Positions 5,862-11,507 of a stretch of 11,507 nt of DNA are shown here, piece after piece. The translations under genes and the position numbers were made by a program. The notes under the pieces were generated by a model that worked only from the letters and a program-made list of their open reading frames with translations, was not told the DNA's origin and did not search any database. Numbering within the stretch: position 1 is the stretch's first letter; each line of letters starts with the position of its first letter. Origin of the DNA: Syntrophomonadaceae bacterium (GTDB lineage Bacteria; Bacillota_D; Dethiobacteria; DTU022; UBA8154); the NCBI GenBank assembly GCA_007120815.1, contig SKMY01000277.1, forward strand, positions 1 to 11,507, in the 5' to 3' direction.

Positions 5862-6233
5862 ATGAACACAGGCCGGGACAGCATCAAGCTAAAAGACATG
5901 TCTTTTTACGCCTATCACGGCGTGCTGCCCGAAGAGAAAAAACTGGGCCAGACTTTCCTGGTTTCCCTGGAACTTTTCCTGGATTTACGAAAACCGGGCA
6001 ACACGGATAACCTGGCAGATACCGTAAACTATGCAGGCGTTTACGACACGGTCAGAGCCGTCATGGAAGGGCCCTCCTCCCAGCTCCTGGAATCCCTGGC
6101 AGAAACCATCGCAGGCCGTGTCCTGCAGGAGCCTGTGAAGGGGGTCGTTGTGGAAATTAAAAAAACCTCCCCACCTATCGCAGCCGTGCTTTCGTACGTT
6201 TCGGTGAGACTGGAGCGGGGGGAAATCCCTTGA
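5862..6233 (+). CDS. folB: Dihydroneopterin aldolase
   Basis: Cleaves 7,8-dihydroneopterin to 6-hydroxymethyl-7,8-dihydropterin and glycolaldehyde. It is 123 aa, normal for the family, which forms octamers. Visible motifs: FYAYHGVLPEEKKLGQTFLV with Glu25 at the position of the conserved pterin-side glutamate, VNYAGVYD with Tyr57, ESLAETIA, and IKKTSPPIAAV, in which Lys101 aligns with the catalytic lysine of the KPxxPI motif. The ATG lies four bases after the folP stop, and its ribosome binding site AGAAGGTGAG overlaps that stop. The last four bases (TTGA) are shared with the start of folK, so translation of folP, folB and folK is probably coupled. Confidence 0.94.
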   Translation: MNTGRDSIKLKDMSFYAYHGVLPEEKKLGQTFLVSLELFLDLRKPGNTDNLADTVNYAGVYDTVRAVMEGPSSQLLESLAETIAGRVLQEPVKGVVVEIKKTSPPIAAVLSYVSVRLERGEIP

Positions 6234-6739
6234 AAGTGGCGTACCTTTCCATCGGCTCCAACCTGGGGAACCGCACGGGTTACATCCGGGAAGCCCTGGG
6301 CCTGCTCCGTGCCGAGGAAAACATCCGGTTGACCCGGGTATCCTCCGGTTACGAGACGGAACCCGTCGGTTTTACAGACCAGGAGAAGTTCATCAATGGG
6401 GCCGTTTCCCTGGAGACAAGCCACGGCCCCCATGCTCTTTTGCGGATTTTGCAGGGGATTGAAAACCGGCTGGAACGAAAAAGAACCCTCCGGTGGGGCC
6501 CTCGCACCGTGGATCTGGACATCCTTTTTTTCGGCGAAGTGGTCCTGGATGACCCTGTGCTAACCATTCCCCACCCCCGGCTGACGGAAAGGGCCTTTGT
6601 CCTTTTCCCCCTGTCGGAGATCGCCCCGGCCCAGGTGCACCCCCTGACGGGGAAAACCGTGCTGCAGCACCTGGAGGCTCTTGAGGACAAGGGCGGGGTG
6701 GAAAAGCTTGAAGGCGAGAGTCTATTTGTGCTTGAATGA
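6230..6739 (+). CDS. folK: 6-hydroxymethyl-7,8-dihydropterin pyrophosphokinase (HPPK)
   Basis: Transfers pyrophosphate from ATP to 6-hydroxymethyl-7,8-dihydropterin, making the FolP substrate. 169 aa, a normal stand-alone length. Motifs: YLSIGSNLGNR at the N-terminus, YETEPVGFTDQEKFINGAV, then WGPRTVDLDILFFG with the two metal-binding aspartates in DLD, and IPHPRLTERAFVLFPLSEIAP. The TTG at 6230 overlaps the folB stop as TTGA, implying coupled translation; GTG at 6236 is an in-frame alternative that would remove only two residues. It is the last gene of the folate operon; 227 bases follow before dctP. Confidence 0.95.
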   Translation: MKVAYLSIGSNLGNRTGYIREALGLLRAEENIRLTRVSSGYETEPVGFTDQEKFINGAVSLETSHGPHALLRILQGIENRLERKRTLRWGPRTVDLDILFFGEVVLDDPVLTIPHPRLTERAFVLFPLSEIAPAQVHPLTGKTVLQHLEALEDKGGVEKLEGESLFVLE

Positions 6740-6765
6740 TTAGTGTGAGTGCCGAAAAAGTTATT

Positions 6766-6795
6766 TCATATCCACCGTAACCCAGATGGATATGA
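6766..6795. repeat. Perfect inverted repeat downstream of folK
   Basis: TCATATCCA (6766-6774) and TGGATATGA (6787-6795) form a 9-bp stem with a 12-base loop, 26 bases after the folK stop. No T run follows on the plus strand, so it is a poor intrinsic terminator. It may mark the operon end through RNA processing or be a protein-binding palindrome. Confidence 0.5.
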
Positions 6796-6827
6796 GGAAG
6801 ATGAAGAAGCTCAGAGCTATCCCAAGG

Positions 6828-6918
6828 GAAGCTGCGGGGACGGTTCTGGCGCTTCCGTAGCGAAGCGGAGGACCGATTTTTAGGGAAAGCGACAGAACCG
6901 TCCCCCTGCTTCACGGAC
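6828..6918. repeat. Intact GGGGACGGTTCT long inverted-repeat element
   Basis: GGGGACGGTTCTG (6836-6848) pairs with CAGAACCGTCCCC (6893-6905) over 13 bp, and the stem continues as CGCTT/AAGCG after one mismatch. The middle contains a smaller hairpin (CTTCCG with CGGAGG). It is the best preserved copy of the form also seen at 4515-4628. It lies between the folate operon and dctP, about 50 bases before the dctP start. The rest of the 6740-6966 gap shows no gene and no convincing promoter. Confidence 0.85.
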
Positions 6919-6966
6919 CCACGGACCAGTACCAGGTTTTGACTCCCCGAAAGGAGCATAAAAAAT

Positions 6967-8064
6967 ATGGTCTTCGAAGTTAAGATAAAGACAATGATTG
7001 CCTGGATTGCCTGGACGGTCTTGCTGGCCCTGTTGGTGCTTGCGGGCTGTTCCCCCGGGGAGGTTCCCGACCCCTCGGAAGCGGGAGAGGGCGGGGACGT
7101 CTTTCACCTGACCCTGGCCCACTTCCAACCGGCGACCCATGAAGTGGAGGTCACATTAATCCAGGGATGGATCGAGGCCGTCAAGGAAGCAACCGGCGGG
7201 CGGGTCCAGATTACCAGTTTTCCCGGCGGGACCCTGCTTCCCGGGACGGAGATATACGAGGGGGTTGTTGATGGAGCGGCCGATATCGGGCATTCCGCTT
7301 ACGCGTACACCCGGGGGCGTTTCCCGGTCATGGAGACCTTCCTGGTGCCCGGGATTTCTTACAACAATGCGTACGTCTCCGATTGGGTGGCCATGGAGGG
7401 GATAAAACAATTAAATCCCGCTGAACTGGAGGATGTCAAACACCTGTTTACCTTTAGCACGGGCCGGGGAGACTTGTTGATGCAGCTCCCCCTGGAACGC
7501 ATGGATGATTTAAGCGGGGTGGAGATCGGGGTTACGGCCGGGCAGTTTGCCGAGGCGGTTCGGCTGTTGGGAGGCACCGGCGCTGTTTTTACCATGCCGG
7601 AGCACTACGAAGTGATTTCCCGGGGATTAACCCAGGGAGTCCTGGCTCCCATGGAGGTGCTTCGAAGCTTCCGGATCGGTGAAGTGACCGGCTATGTTAC
7701 GGTAACCCCTTTCCTGTACAACCAGCTGCTGTTTATGGTCATGAACCTGGAAACGTGGAATTCCCTGCCTCCGGACATCCAGGAGACCATCGAAGCGGTT
7801 TCCGAGGATTATTACGATGAAGTGGTGGCCGGTTTTTATGACCGCCTGAATGAAGATGTGTTGGGCTGGATTGAAAGGGAAAATCTGGATATTGAAATCA
7901 TTTCTCTGACAGAAGAGGAGACGGCCCGCTGGGTCCAGCGCCTGGATCCCATTTTAGAAGAACACCAGCGGTACCTGGAGGAAAAAGGCCTCCCGGGAGA
8001 AGCTATCCTGGACACCGTCCAGGAACTGGCCGACGAATACAACGCCCGCTACGGCGACATGTAA
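6967..8064 (+). CDS. dctP: TRAP transporter substrate-binding lipoprotein (DctP family)
   Basis: Periplasmic-type binding protein of a tripartite ATP-independent transporter, here anchored to the outer face of the membrane. 365 aa. A signal peptide with hydrophobic residues 10-26 ends in lipobox LAGC, with Cys28 lipidated. DctP features follow: LTLAHFQPATHEVE, FPGGTLLPGTEIYEGVVDGAADIGHS (about 85-110), MDDLSGVEIGVTAG (179-192), FTMPEHYEVISRGLTQGVLAPME, and PPDIQETIEAVSEDY. At residue 188 there is Gly where most DctP proteins have the arginine (G-x-K-I-R) that clamps the substrate carboxylate, so the ligand cannot be guessed with confidence and may be unusual. AAGGAG (6951-6956) is ten bases before ATG 6967. 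It is first in a dctP-dctQ-dctM set, separated from dctQ by a repeat element. Gene symbol reflects family only. Confidence 0.9.
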   Translation: MVFEVKIKTMIAWIAWTVLLALLVLAGCSPGEVPDPSEAGEGGDVFHLTLAHFQPATHEVEVTLIQGWIEAVKEATGGRVQITSFPGGTLLPGTEIYEGVVDGAADIGHSAYAYTRGRFPVMETFLVPGISYNNAYVSDWVAMEGIKQLNPAELEDVKHLFTFSTGRGDLLMQLPLERMDDLSGVEIGVTAGQFAEAVRLLGGTGAVFTMPEHYEVISRGLTQGVLAPMEVLRSFRIGEVTGYVTVTPFLYNQLLFMVMNLETWNSLPPDIQETIEAVSEDYYDEVVAGFYDRLNEDVLGWIERENLDIEIISLTEEETARWVQRLDPILEEHQRYLEEKGLPGEAILDTVQELADEYNARYGDM

Positions 8065-8065
8065 A

Positions 8066-8191
8066 AACCACAGGGACGGTTCTTGTGGTTCCAGAGCCAG
8101 GGGGACGGTTCTTGTGGACCCGATCCAAGGTGAACTACAAGAAAGGTGAACCACGAGAACCGTCCCTGTGGCTCAGTCCCTGTGGCTCACG
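8066..8191. repeat. GGGACGGTTCT repeat cluster between dctP and dctQ
   Basis: A 21-base segment (8068-8088) is repeated in inverted orientation at 8151-8171 with a single mismatch, giving a long hairpin. A second direct copy of the core lies at 8101-8112, followed by TTGTGG, and a partial arm CAGTCCCTGTGGCTCAC at 8174-8190. The local arms here are CCACA and TGTGG, unlike GAAGCA/TGCTTC at 1-77, but again complementary around the same core. The element fills the gap between dctP and dctQ and leaves the dctQ ribosome binding site free. By analogy with REP sequences between binding-protein and permease genes, it may stabilise dctP mRNA or lower dctQM expression. Confidence 0.88.
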
Positions 8192-8217
8192 GAAACACCA
8201 TGGGAGGTGAGCGAAAA

Positions 8218-8703
8218 GTGGACGCATTTAAAAAGACAATCACTTACCTGACCCGTTCTTTTGACCTGCTGGCCCGGGTCATTTTCCTGTTGATCATGCT
8301 GGTGGTGGTGGGCCATGTCATTTTTCGTTCCCTTGGACAACCCTTTGACGGGTCCTATGAATGGGTGGGTTTGCTGATGGGGGCGGCCATTGGCCTTTCC
8401 CTGGGATACTGCGCCCTCCAGGATGGCCATGTGTCTATCAATCTGCTCACGGAACGGCTGAGCGGGTGGGCTCGTCAGGCCGTGGAACTTTTGGGCCATG
8501 TGCTTTGCTTTGTTTTCCTGGCCCTAATTGCACGGATGCTCCTGCTGTACGGCAACCGGATGCTTGCAAGCGGGCATGTGGGGATGAATACGGGGGTGCC
8601 TTTGTATTACTTTGCCTATATGATCGCCTTCGGGTTTCTCATATACGGCCTGGTCCTGCTCTACCATGTGCTGGAGAGTGGAGGAAAGATGATAAAACGA
8701 TGA
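8218..8703 (+). CDS. dctQ: TRAP transporter small permease (DctQ family)
   Basis: Small integral membrane subunit that partners DctM. 161 aa from GTG 8218 with four predicted membrane helices at about 18-38, 48-66, 90-111 and 128-150, the DctQ pattern. Family-like residues include YEWVGLLMGAAIGLSLGYCALQDGHVSINLL (48-77) and the loop NTGVPLYYFAYMI before the last helix. GGGAGGTGA (8202-8210) is seven bases before GTG 8218 and decides the start; an ATG at 8200 overlaps that site, and the longer frame from 8146 runs through the repeat and lacks homology. The stop overlaps the dctM start as ATGA, so the two permease subunits are translationally coupled. Substrate unknown. Confidence 0.9.
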   Translation: MDAFKKTITYLTRSFDLLARVIFLLIMLVVVGHVIFRSLGQPFDGSYEWVGLLMGAAIGLSLGYCALQDGHVSINLLTERLSGWARQAVELLGHVLCFVFLALIARMLLLYGNRMLASGHVGMNTGVPLYYFAYMIAFGFLIYGLVLLYHVLESGGKMIKR

Positions 8704-10016
8704 GCCTACTTTTTATCGGAATTTCAGGGGTCCTGCTGCTGCTGTTTTTCTTTTTTATTAAAATTCCTATTTCCATTGCCATGATTCTCGTGGGGTACCT
8801 GGGGTATGGCACCATCACCTCTTTTTCCGCCGCCAACCGCATCGTTGCGGGCGAGATCTATACCACCTTCACGTCTTACTCCTTGAGTGTGATTCCCATG
8901 TTTGTCCTGATGGGTTTTCTGGGTTATCACGCCGGTATCGGAACCCGGCTGTACACCTTTACCTACAAGGCCGTCGGGTTTCTCCCGGGCGGGCTGGCCA
9001 TGGCCAGCCAGGTGGCTTGTGCGGTTTTCGGGGCCATCTGCGGGTCCAGCACGGCAACCACGGCCACCATCGGTTCCATTGCCATCCCCGAAATGCAGCG
9101 TTACGGTTACAGCGACAAACTTTCCACGGCCTCCATTGCCGCCGGGGGCGCCCTGGGGATCATGATCCCCCCGAGCGTTATCCTGGTTCTTTACGGCGTG
9201 GCCACGGAACAGTCCATCTCCAAACTGTTTTTGGCCGGTATCATTCCCGGGGTGCTGCTCACCCTGCTGTACATGGCCGCGATATGCCTGATCACCCTGC
9301 GGGACCCCTCCCTGGGACCGCCGGCCCCCGACAGCGGGTTTAACCTCAAGGAGCTATTCAAGTCTTTAGGGGGCGGCCTGGCCGGGATTATCGCGGTTTT
9401 TACCCTTTCTCTGGGGGGGTTGTTCGCCGGCTGGTTTACACCGACAGAAGCGGGGGGTGTGGGTGTCGCCGGCATTCTTCTGGTGATCTGGTTCCAAAAG
9501 CAATTAACCCGGGATGTGCTGAATAAAGCCCTGGCCGACGCCACCAGGACGTCGGCCATGATCTTGTTCCTTGTGGCGGGGGCAACCATTTTTGGGCGGT
9601 TTATGACCATAACCCGCCTGCCCTTTGAACTGGCCCACTGGGCCAGCATTCTGCCCTTCCCACCTTTTGTCGTGCTGCTGATAATTTTACTGGTCTTTTT
9701 CTTCCTGGGCACCTTTATTGACTCCCTGCCCCTCATGCTGCTGACGGTGCCCATTTTTTTCCCCGTTGTGGTGAATTCCCTGGGGTATGATCCCATCTGG
9801 TTCGGCGTGATTATGGTATTGGTGGTAACCATGGGGTGCATTACGCCTCCCGTGGGGATCAACGTTTACGTGATTCAGGGGGTGGCCAGGGATGTGCCGC
9901 TGCAGGTTATCTTTCGGGGCACCTGGCCTTTTTTGATCGCCGTTTTCACCTGCAGCATCCTGCTGATCCTCTTTCCCCAGCTGGCCACGTTTCTGCCCCA
10001 GTTCCTTAAAATATAA
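8700..10016 (+). CDS. dctM: TRAP transporter large permease (DctM family)
   Basis: The ion-coupled membrane transport subunit; powered by a sodium or proton gradient in characterised members. 438 aa with about a dozen hydrophobic segments. DctM hallmarks: VFGAICGSSTATTATIGSIAIPEM (about 109-132), GGALGIMIPPSVILVLYG (149-166), FTPTEAGGVGV (246-256), GTFIDSLPLMLLTVPIFFPV (337-356) and GCITPPVGINVYV (379-391), the paired re-entrant and ion-site regions. ATG 8700 overlaps the dctQ TGA; the frame is open upstream to 8361 inside dctQ, but only the protein from 8700 looks like DctM. A GGAGG lies 15 bases upstream, too far to act alone, which fits coupling to dctQ. The last 11 bases overlap the 3' end of the convergent gene on the other strand. 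Confidence 0.96.
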   Translation: MSLLFIGISGVLLLLFFFFIKIPISIAMILVGYLGYGTITSFSAANRIVAGEIYTTFTSYSLSVIPMFVLMGFLGYHAGIGTRLYTFTYKAVGFLPGGLAMASQVACAVFGAICGSSTATTATIGSIAIPEMQRYGYSDKLSTASIAAGGALGIMIPPSVILVLYGVATEQSISKLFLAGIIPGVLLTLLYMAAICLITLRDPSLGPPAPDSGFNLKELFKSLGGGLAGIIAVFTLSLGGLFAGWFTPTEAGGVGVAGILLVIWFQKQLTRDVLNKALADATRTSAMILFLVAGATIFGRFMTITRLPFELAHWASILPFPPFVVLLIILLVFFFLGTFIDSLPLMLLTVPIFFPVVVNSLGYDPIWFGVIMVLVVTMGCITPPVGINVYVIQGVARDVPLQVIFRGTWPFLIAVFTCSILLILFPQLATFLPQFLKI

Positions 10017-11322
10017 GGGCTTGGGGGACAAAAAGGACCAGGGTGTGCAGCAGGGTGGAGCTGAGTATGTTGCGGCTCCTCAAGAAGACATAACCCAGGA
10101 CCAGGGAAAACCCTGGAAGGAAAAAAAACAGTTCCAGCTGCCTGACCGGGTCCATCAGGACCTCCGGGGAATGAGTGTGGGCCACCAGGACATAAAACCC
10201 GGTGATCAGGGCCGTGGTTAGCAGCAGGCCGCCCAGGCGTCCAGTGATTCTTTCCAGCAGGGTCTGGAAGAAGCCCCGCCAGAAGAGCTCTTTAGCCAGG
10301 CTGGAAACAAAAAGAAGGGCAAAAAGGGCAGCAGCGGCCTGCAGGGGTTCAACGGCCAGGCTTTCGGGTAGCTTGAGGGCAGAAAACACGGTGAGCATCA
10401 ATGCCAGGACCAGGGCGATGACCGCGCTGCGAAGGAGGTTTTGCACCGTTAACCCGAAGGTCTGCCGGGGAATCAGCTGCCTCCAGGCCAGGATCGCCAG
10501 CACCGCCAAAATGCCAAGATAGGTGAGCACTGCGTAAGGGTTGAAGGTTGGGTCAAAGGCGGGCAAGTCCATGTAGCCGTGAAGGGTATACAGCAGGAAC
10601 AAAGACAGGAGACAGGCGGCAGCTTCCCACCGCGAAGGGGTGGATTTCAACGTATATGCAGTGGGCCTGGGAACGGCCAGGTCTAGCGATAAAATTTGGG
10701 CAAATACTAAGGCCATCATGATCTGCAGGCCGAAATATATGACCAGCCAGGGGCGGTTTTCCACCACGATATAATTGAGATCCGTCAGGGCAGTGCCGTT
10801 GTTTTTTTCCAGGTAAGCGTACCCTTTTTCCATTTCAGGAATAAAGGTGCGCTCGTGGATGATGGCCTGGAGAGAGGGCAACACGGTCAGCTGCCGGGCC
10901 GATAGGATCAGGCGGTTTTTTAACGTCCGATCCTCCACAGGGGCAAAAAGGGTGTCGCCCTTGGCTTGCAGGAAGGTTTCATTATCCATCATAAAGAACC
11001 CGCCGGAGGCCTTTTGTCTTTCCGTTGACCCCCGGGGCACAACGGTTCCACCTTCTGCCTGGAAGGTCATCCCCATAAAGGTTCCTTCTTGATAAACCGG
11101 GGCAATCAACGCTTTTTCGGGGAGCTGCACCCGGTATTGTTCCGCATCAAAGGACCAGGCTTCGCTAAAGTAGACTTCTTGAAAAGAGAAGGCAGGGGCC
11201 AGGGTCCCGATGCGGGGGGCGTGGATAAAAGCAACCGCCAGCGTGGCCAGGCAGAGCCCCAGGGCCGCGGTTAAGAGCAGGATGAAATAAGTTAAGGGAT
11301 TTAATTTAAAGGGGGTTTTCAT
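10006..11322 (-). CDS. Divergent CPBP-family intramembrane protease-like protein with an extracytoplasmic domain
   Basis: 438 aa from ATG 11322, preceded by GGCGGAGG (minus strand); the longer frame from 11370 includes this ribosome binding site and is unlikely. Layout: a membrane helix at about 11-33, a roughly 155-residue outside domain (36-190), then several hydrophobic helices (about 192-212, 235-250, 264-282, 297-315, 325-343, 363-383, 397-413). The C-terminal half resembles CPBP/Abi (CAAX protease and bacteriocin-processing) proteins: KELFWRGFFQ (344-353), His382 in LVAHTHS, and His426 in NILSSTLLHTL. The first glutamate of the family motif EExxxR is lysine (Lys344) and the FxxxH phenylalanine is missing, so activity is uncertain: it may be a weak or non-proteolytic relative. 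The outside domain matches nothing I recognise. It converges on dctM with an 11-base overlap. Confidence 0.72.
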   Translation of the reverse strand: MKTPFKLNPLTYFILLLTAALGLCLATLAVAFIHAPRIGTLAPAFSFQEVYFSEAWSFDAEQYRVQLPEKALIAPVYQEGTFMGMTFQAEGGTVVPRGSTERQKASGGFFMMDNETFLQAKGDTLFAPVEDRTLKNRLILSARQLTVLPSLQAIIHERTFIPEMEKGYAYLEKNNGTALTDLNYIVVENRPWLVIYFGLQIMMALVFAQILSLDLAVPRPTAYTLKSTPSRWEAAACLLSLFLLYTLHGYMDLPAFDPTFNPYAVLTYLGILAVLAILAWRQLIPRQTFGLTVQNLLRSAVIALVLALMLTVFSALKLPESLAVEPLQAAAALFALLFVSSLAKELFWRGFFQTLLERITGRLGGLLLTTALITGFYVLVAHTHSPEVLMDPVRQLELFFFLPGFSLVLGYVFLRSRNILSSTLLHTLVLFVPQALIF

Positions 11323-11369
11323 GAAAAAACCTCCGCCTCTGGAAGTCAGTGAACGGGCCTTTAGGGCCA

Positions 11370-11436
11370 CAACAGGGGATAGAAATGGGTTTTCTTACAC
11401 GCTCTACCCTGTTGGAGGAGGAAACTCCATTTCTAT
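11370..11436 (-). promoter_or_regulatory. Structured leader of the CPBP-like gene with interleaved inverted repeats
   Basis: On the minus strand the order is A1 (11436-11427), B1 (11414-11407), A2 (11388-11379), B2 (11377-11370). A1 pairs with A2 over 10 bp (ATAGAAATGG/CCATTTCTAT) and B1 with B2 over 8 bp (CAACAGGG/CCCTGTTG). The two pairings interleave, so they make either a pseudoknot or two exclusive folds, roughly 50-115 bases before the start codon. I recognise no known riboswitch class. A smaller GGCC-TTTAG-GGCC palindrome lies at 11357-11369. Confidence 0.5.
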
Positions 11437-11439
11437 ACG

Positions 11440-11507
11440 AAAACGGCATTCCGTTCTTTTTCTAAATTTATCGGTTTTTTGATAAATTCCTGCTTTTTCC
11501 GATAAAA
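11440..11507. repeat. AT-rich end of window with inverted repeats
   Basis: AACGG-CATT-CCGTT (11441-11454) followed by CTTTTTCT is a weak terminator-like hairpin on the plus strand. TTTATCGG (11467-11474) and CCGATAAA (11499-11506) form a perfect 8-bp inverted repeat around a 24-base AT-rich loop that contains a further GATAAA copy. This is the likely promoter area of the CPBP-like gene on the minus strand, but I cannot point to a good -35/-10 pair. Confidence 0.4.

Noticed and set aside
6939..6971. TTGACT...TATGGT as a dctP promoter
   Set aside because: The spacing is about 21 bases and the -10 candidate overlaps the dctP start codon, leaving no room for the ribosome binding site in the message.
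8146..8217. Longer dctQ starting at 8146 or 8200
   Set aside because: The first 18 codons lie in the repeat element and ATG 8200 overlaps the ribosome binding site; GTG 8218 is correctly spaced.
8361..8699. Longer dctM frame overlapping most of dctQ
   Set aside because: The extension is an out-of-frame shadow of dctQ, and DctM homology begins at ATG 8700.
11403..11440. T-box-like sequence (CAGGGTAGAGCGTG on the minus strand)
   Set aside because: It lacks the conserved T-box core and is not followed by a terminator/antiterminator, and the gene is not an aminoacyl-tRNA synthetase or amino acid gene.

Overview
The window looks like a chromosomal segment of a spore-forming or related anaerobic Firmicute (class Clostridia; a Desulfotomaculum/Pelotomaculum/Moorella-like lineage is my inference, not proven here). 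The grounds are strong GGAGG ribosome binding sites, frequent GTG and TTG starts, Gram-positive sigma-A and sigma-H type promoters, a tetrahydrofolate riboswitch (a class found mainly in Firmicutes), a formate-tetrahydrofolate ligase of the one-carbon (Wood-Ljungdahl) pathway, and a GC-rich interspersed repeat with core GGGGACGGTTCT.

Layout. 1-77: two tandem copies of the repeat. 99-1115: a P1-family (S58, DmpA-like) peptidase whose start is abnormal. 1116-1384: a long AT-rich leader with a sigma-H-like promoter and complementary segments, leading into fhs (1385-3148). 3168-3407: a sigma-A promoter and a THF riboswitch with a Shine-Dalgarno-sequestering hairpin. 3408-6739: a folate biosynthesis operon in the order folE, HD-domain hydrolase, folP, folB, folK. 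6740-6966: a spacer with another repeat element. 6967-10016: a TRAP transporter dctP-dctQ-dctM, with a large repeat element between dctP and dctQ. 10006-11322, minus strand: a divergent CPBP-family membrane protein converging on dctM with overlapping 3' ends. 11323-11507: its structured leader.

How the genes fit together. FolE, FolB, FolK and FolP make dihydropteroate from GTP and p-aminobenzoate. The step between FolE and FolB (removal of pyrophosphate and phosphate from dihydroneopterin triphosphate) has no recognisable enzyme here, and the HD-domain phosphohydrolase inserted directly after folE is a natural candidate. The end product, tetrahydrofolate, is sensed by the riboswitch and is also the substrate of Fhs encoded just upstream. 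The TRAP transporter and the CPBP protein have no evident link to folate. The points most worth following up are the HD protein, the readable riboswitch expression platform, the repeat family whose arms change while remaining complementary, the sigma-H-like promoter and alternative pairings ahead of fhs, and the interleaved inverted repeats ahead of the CPBP gene.
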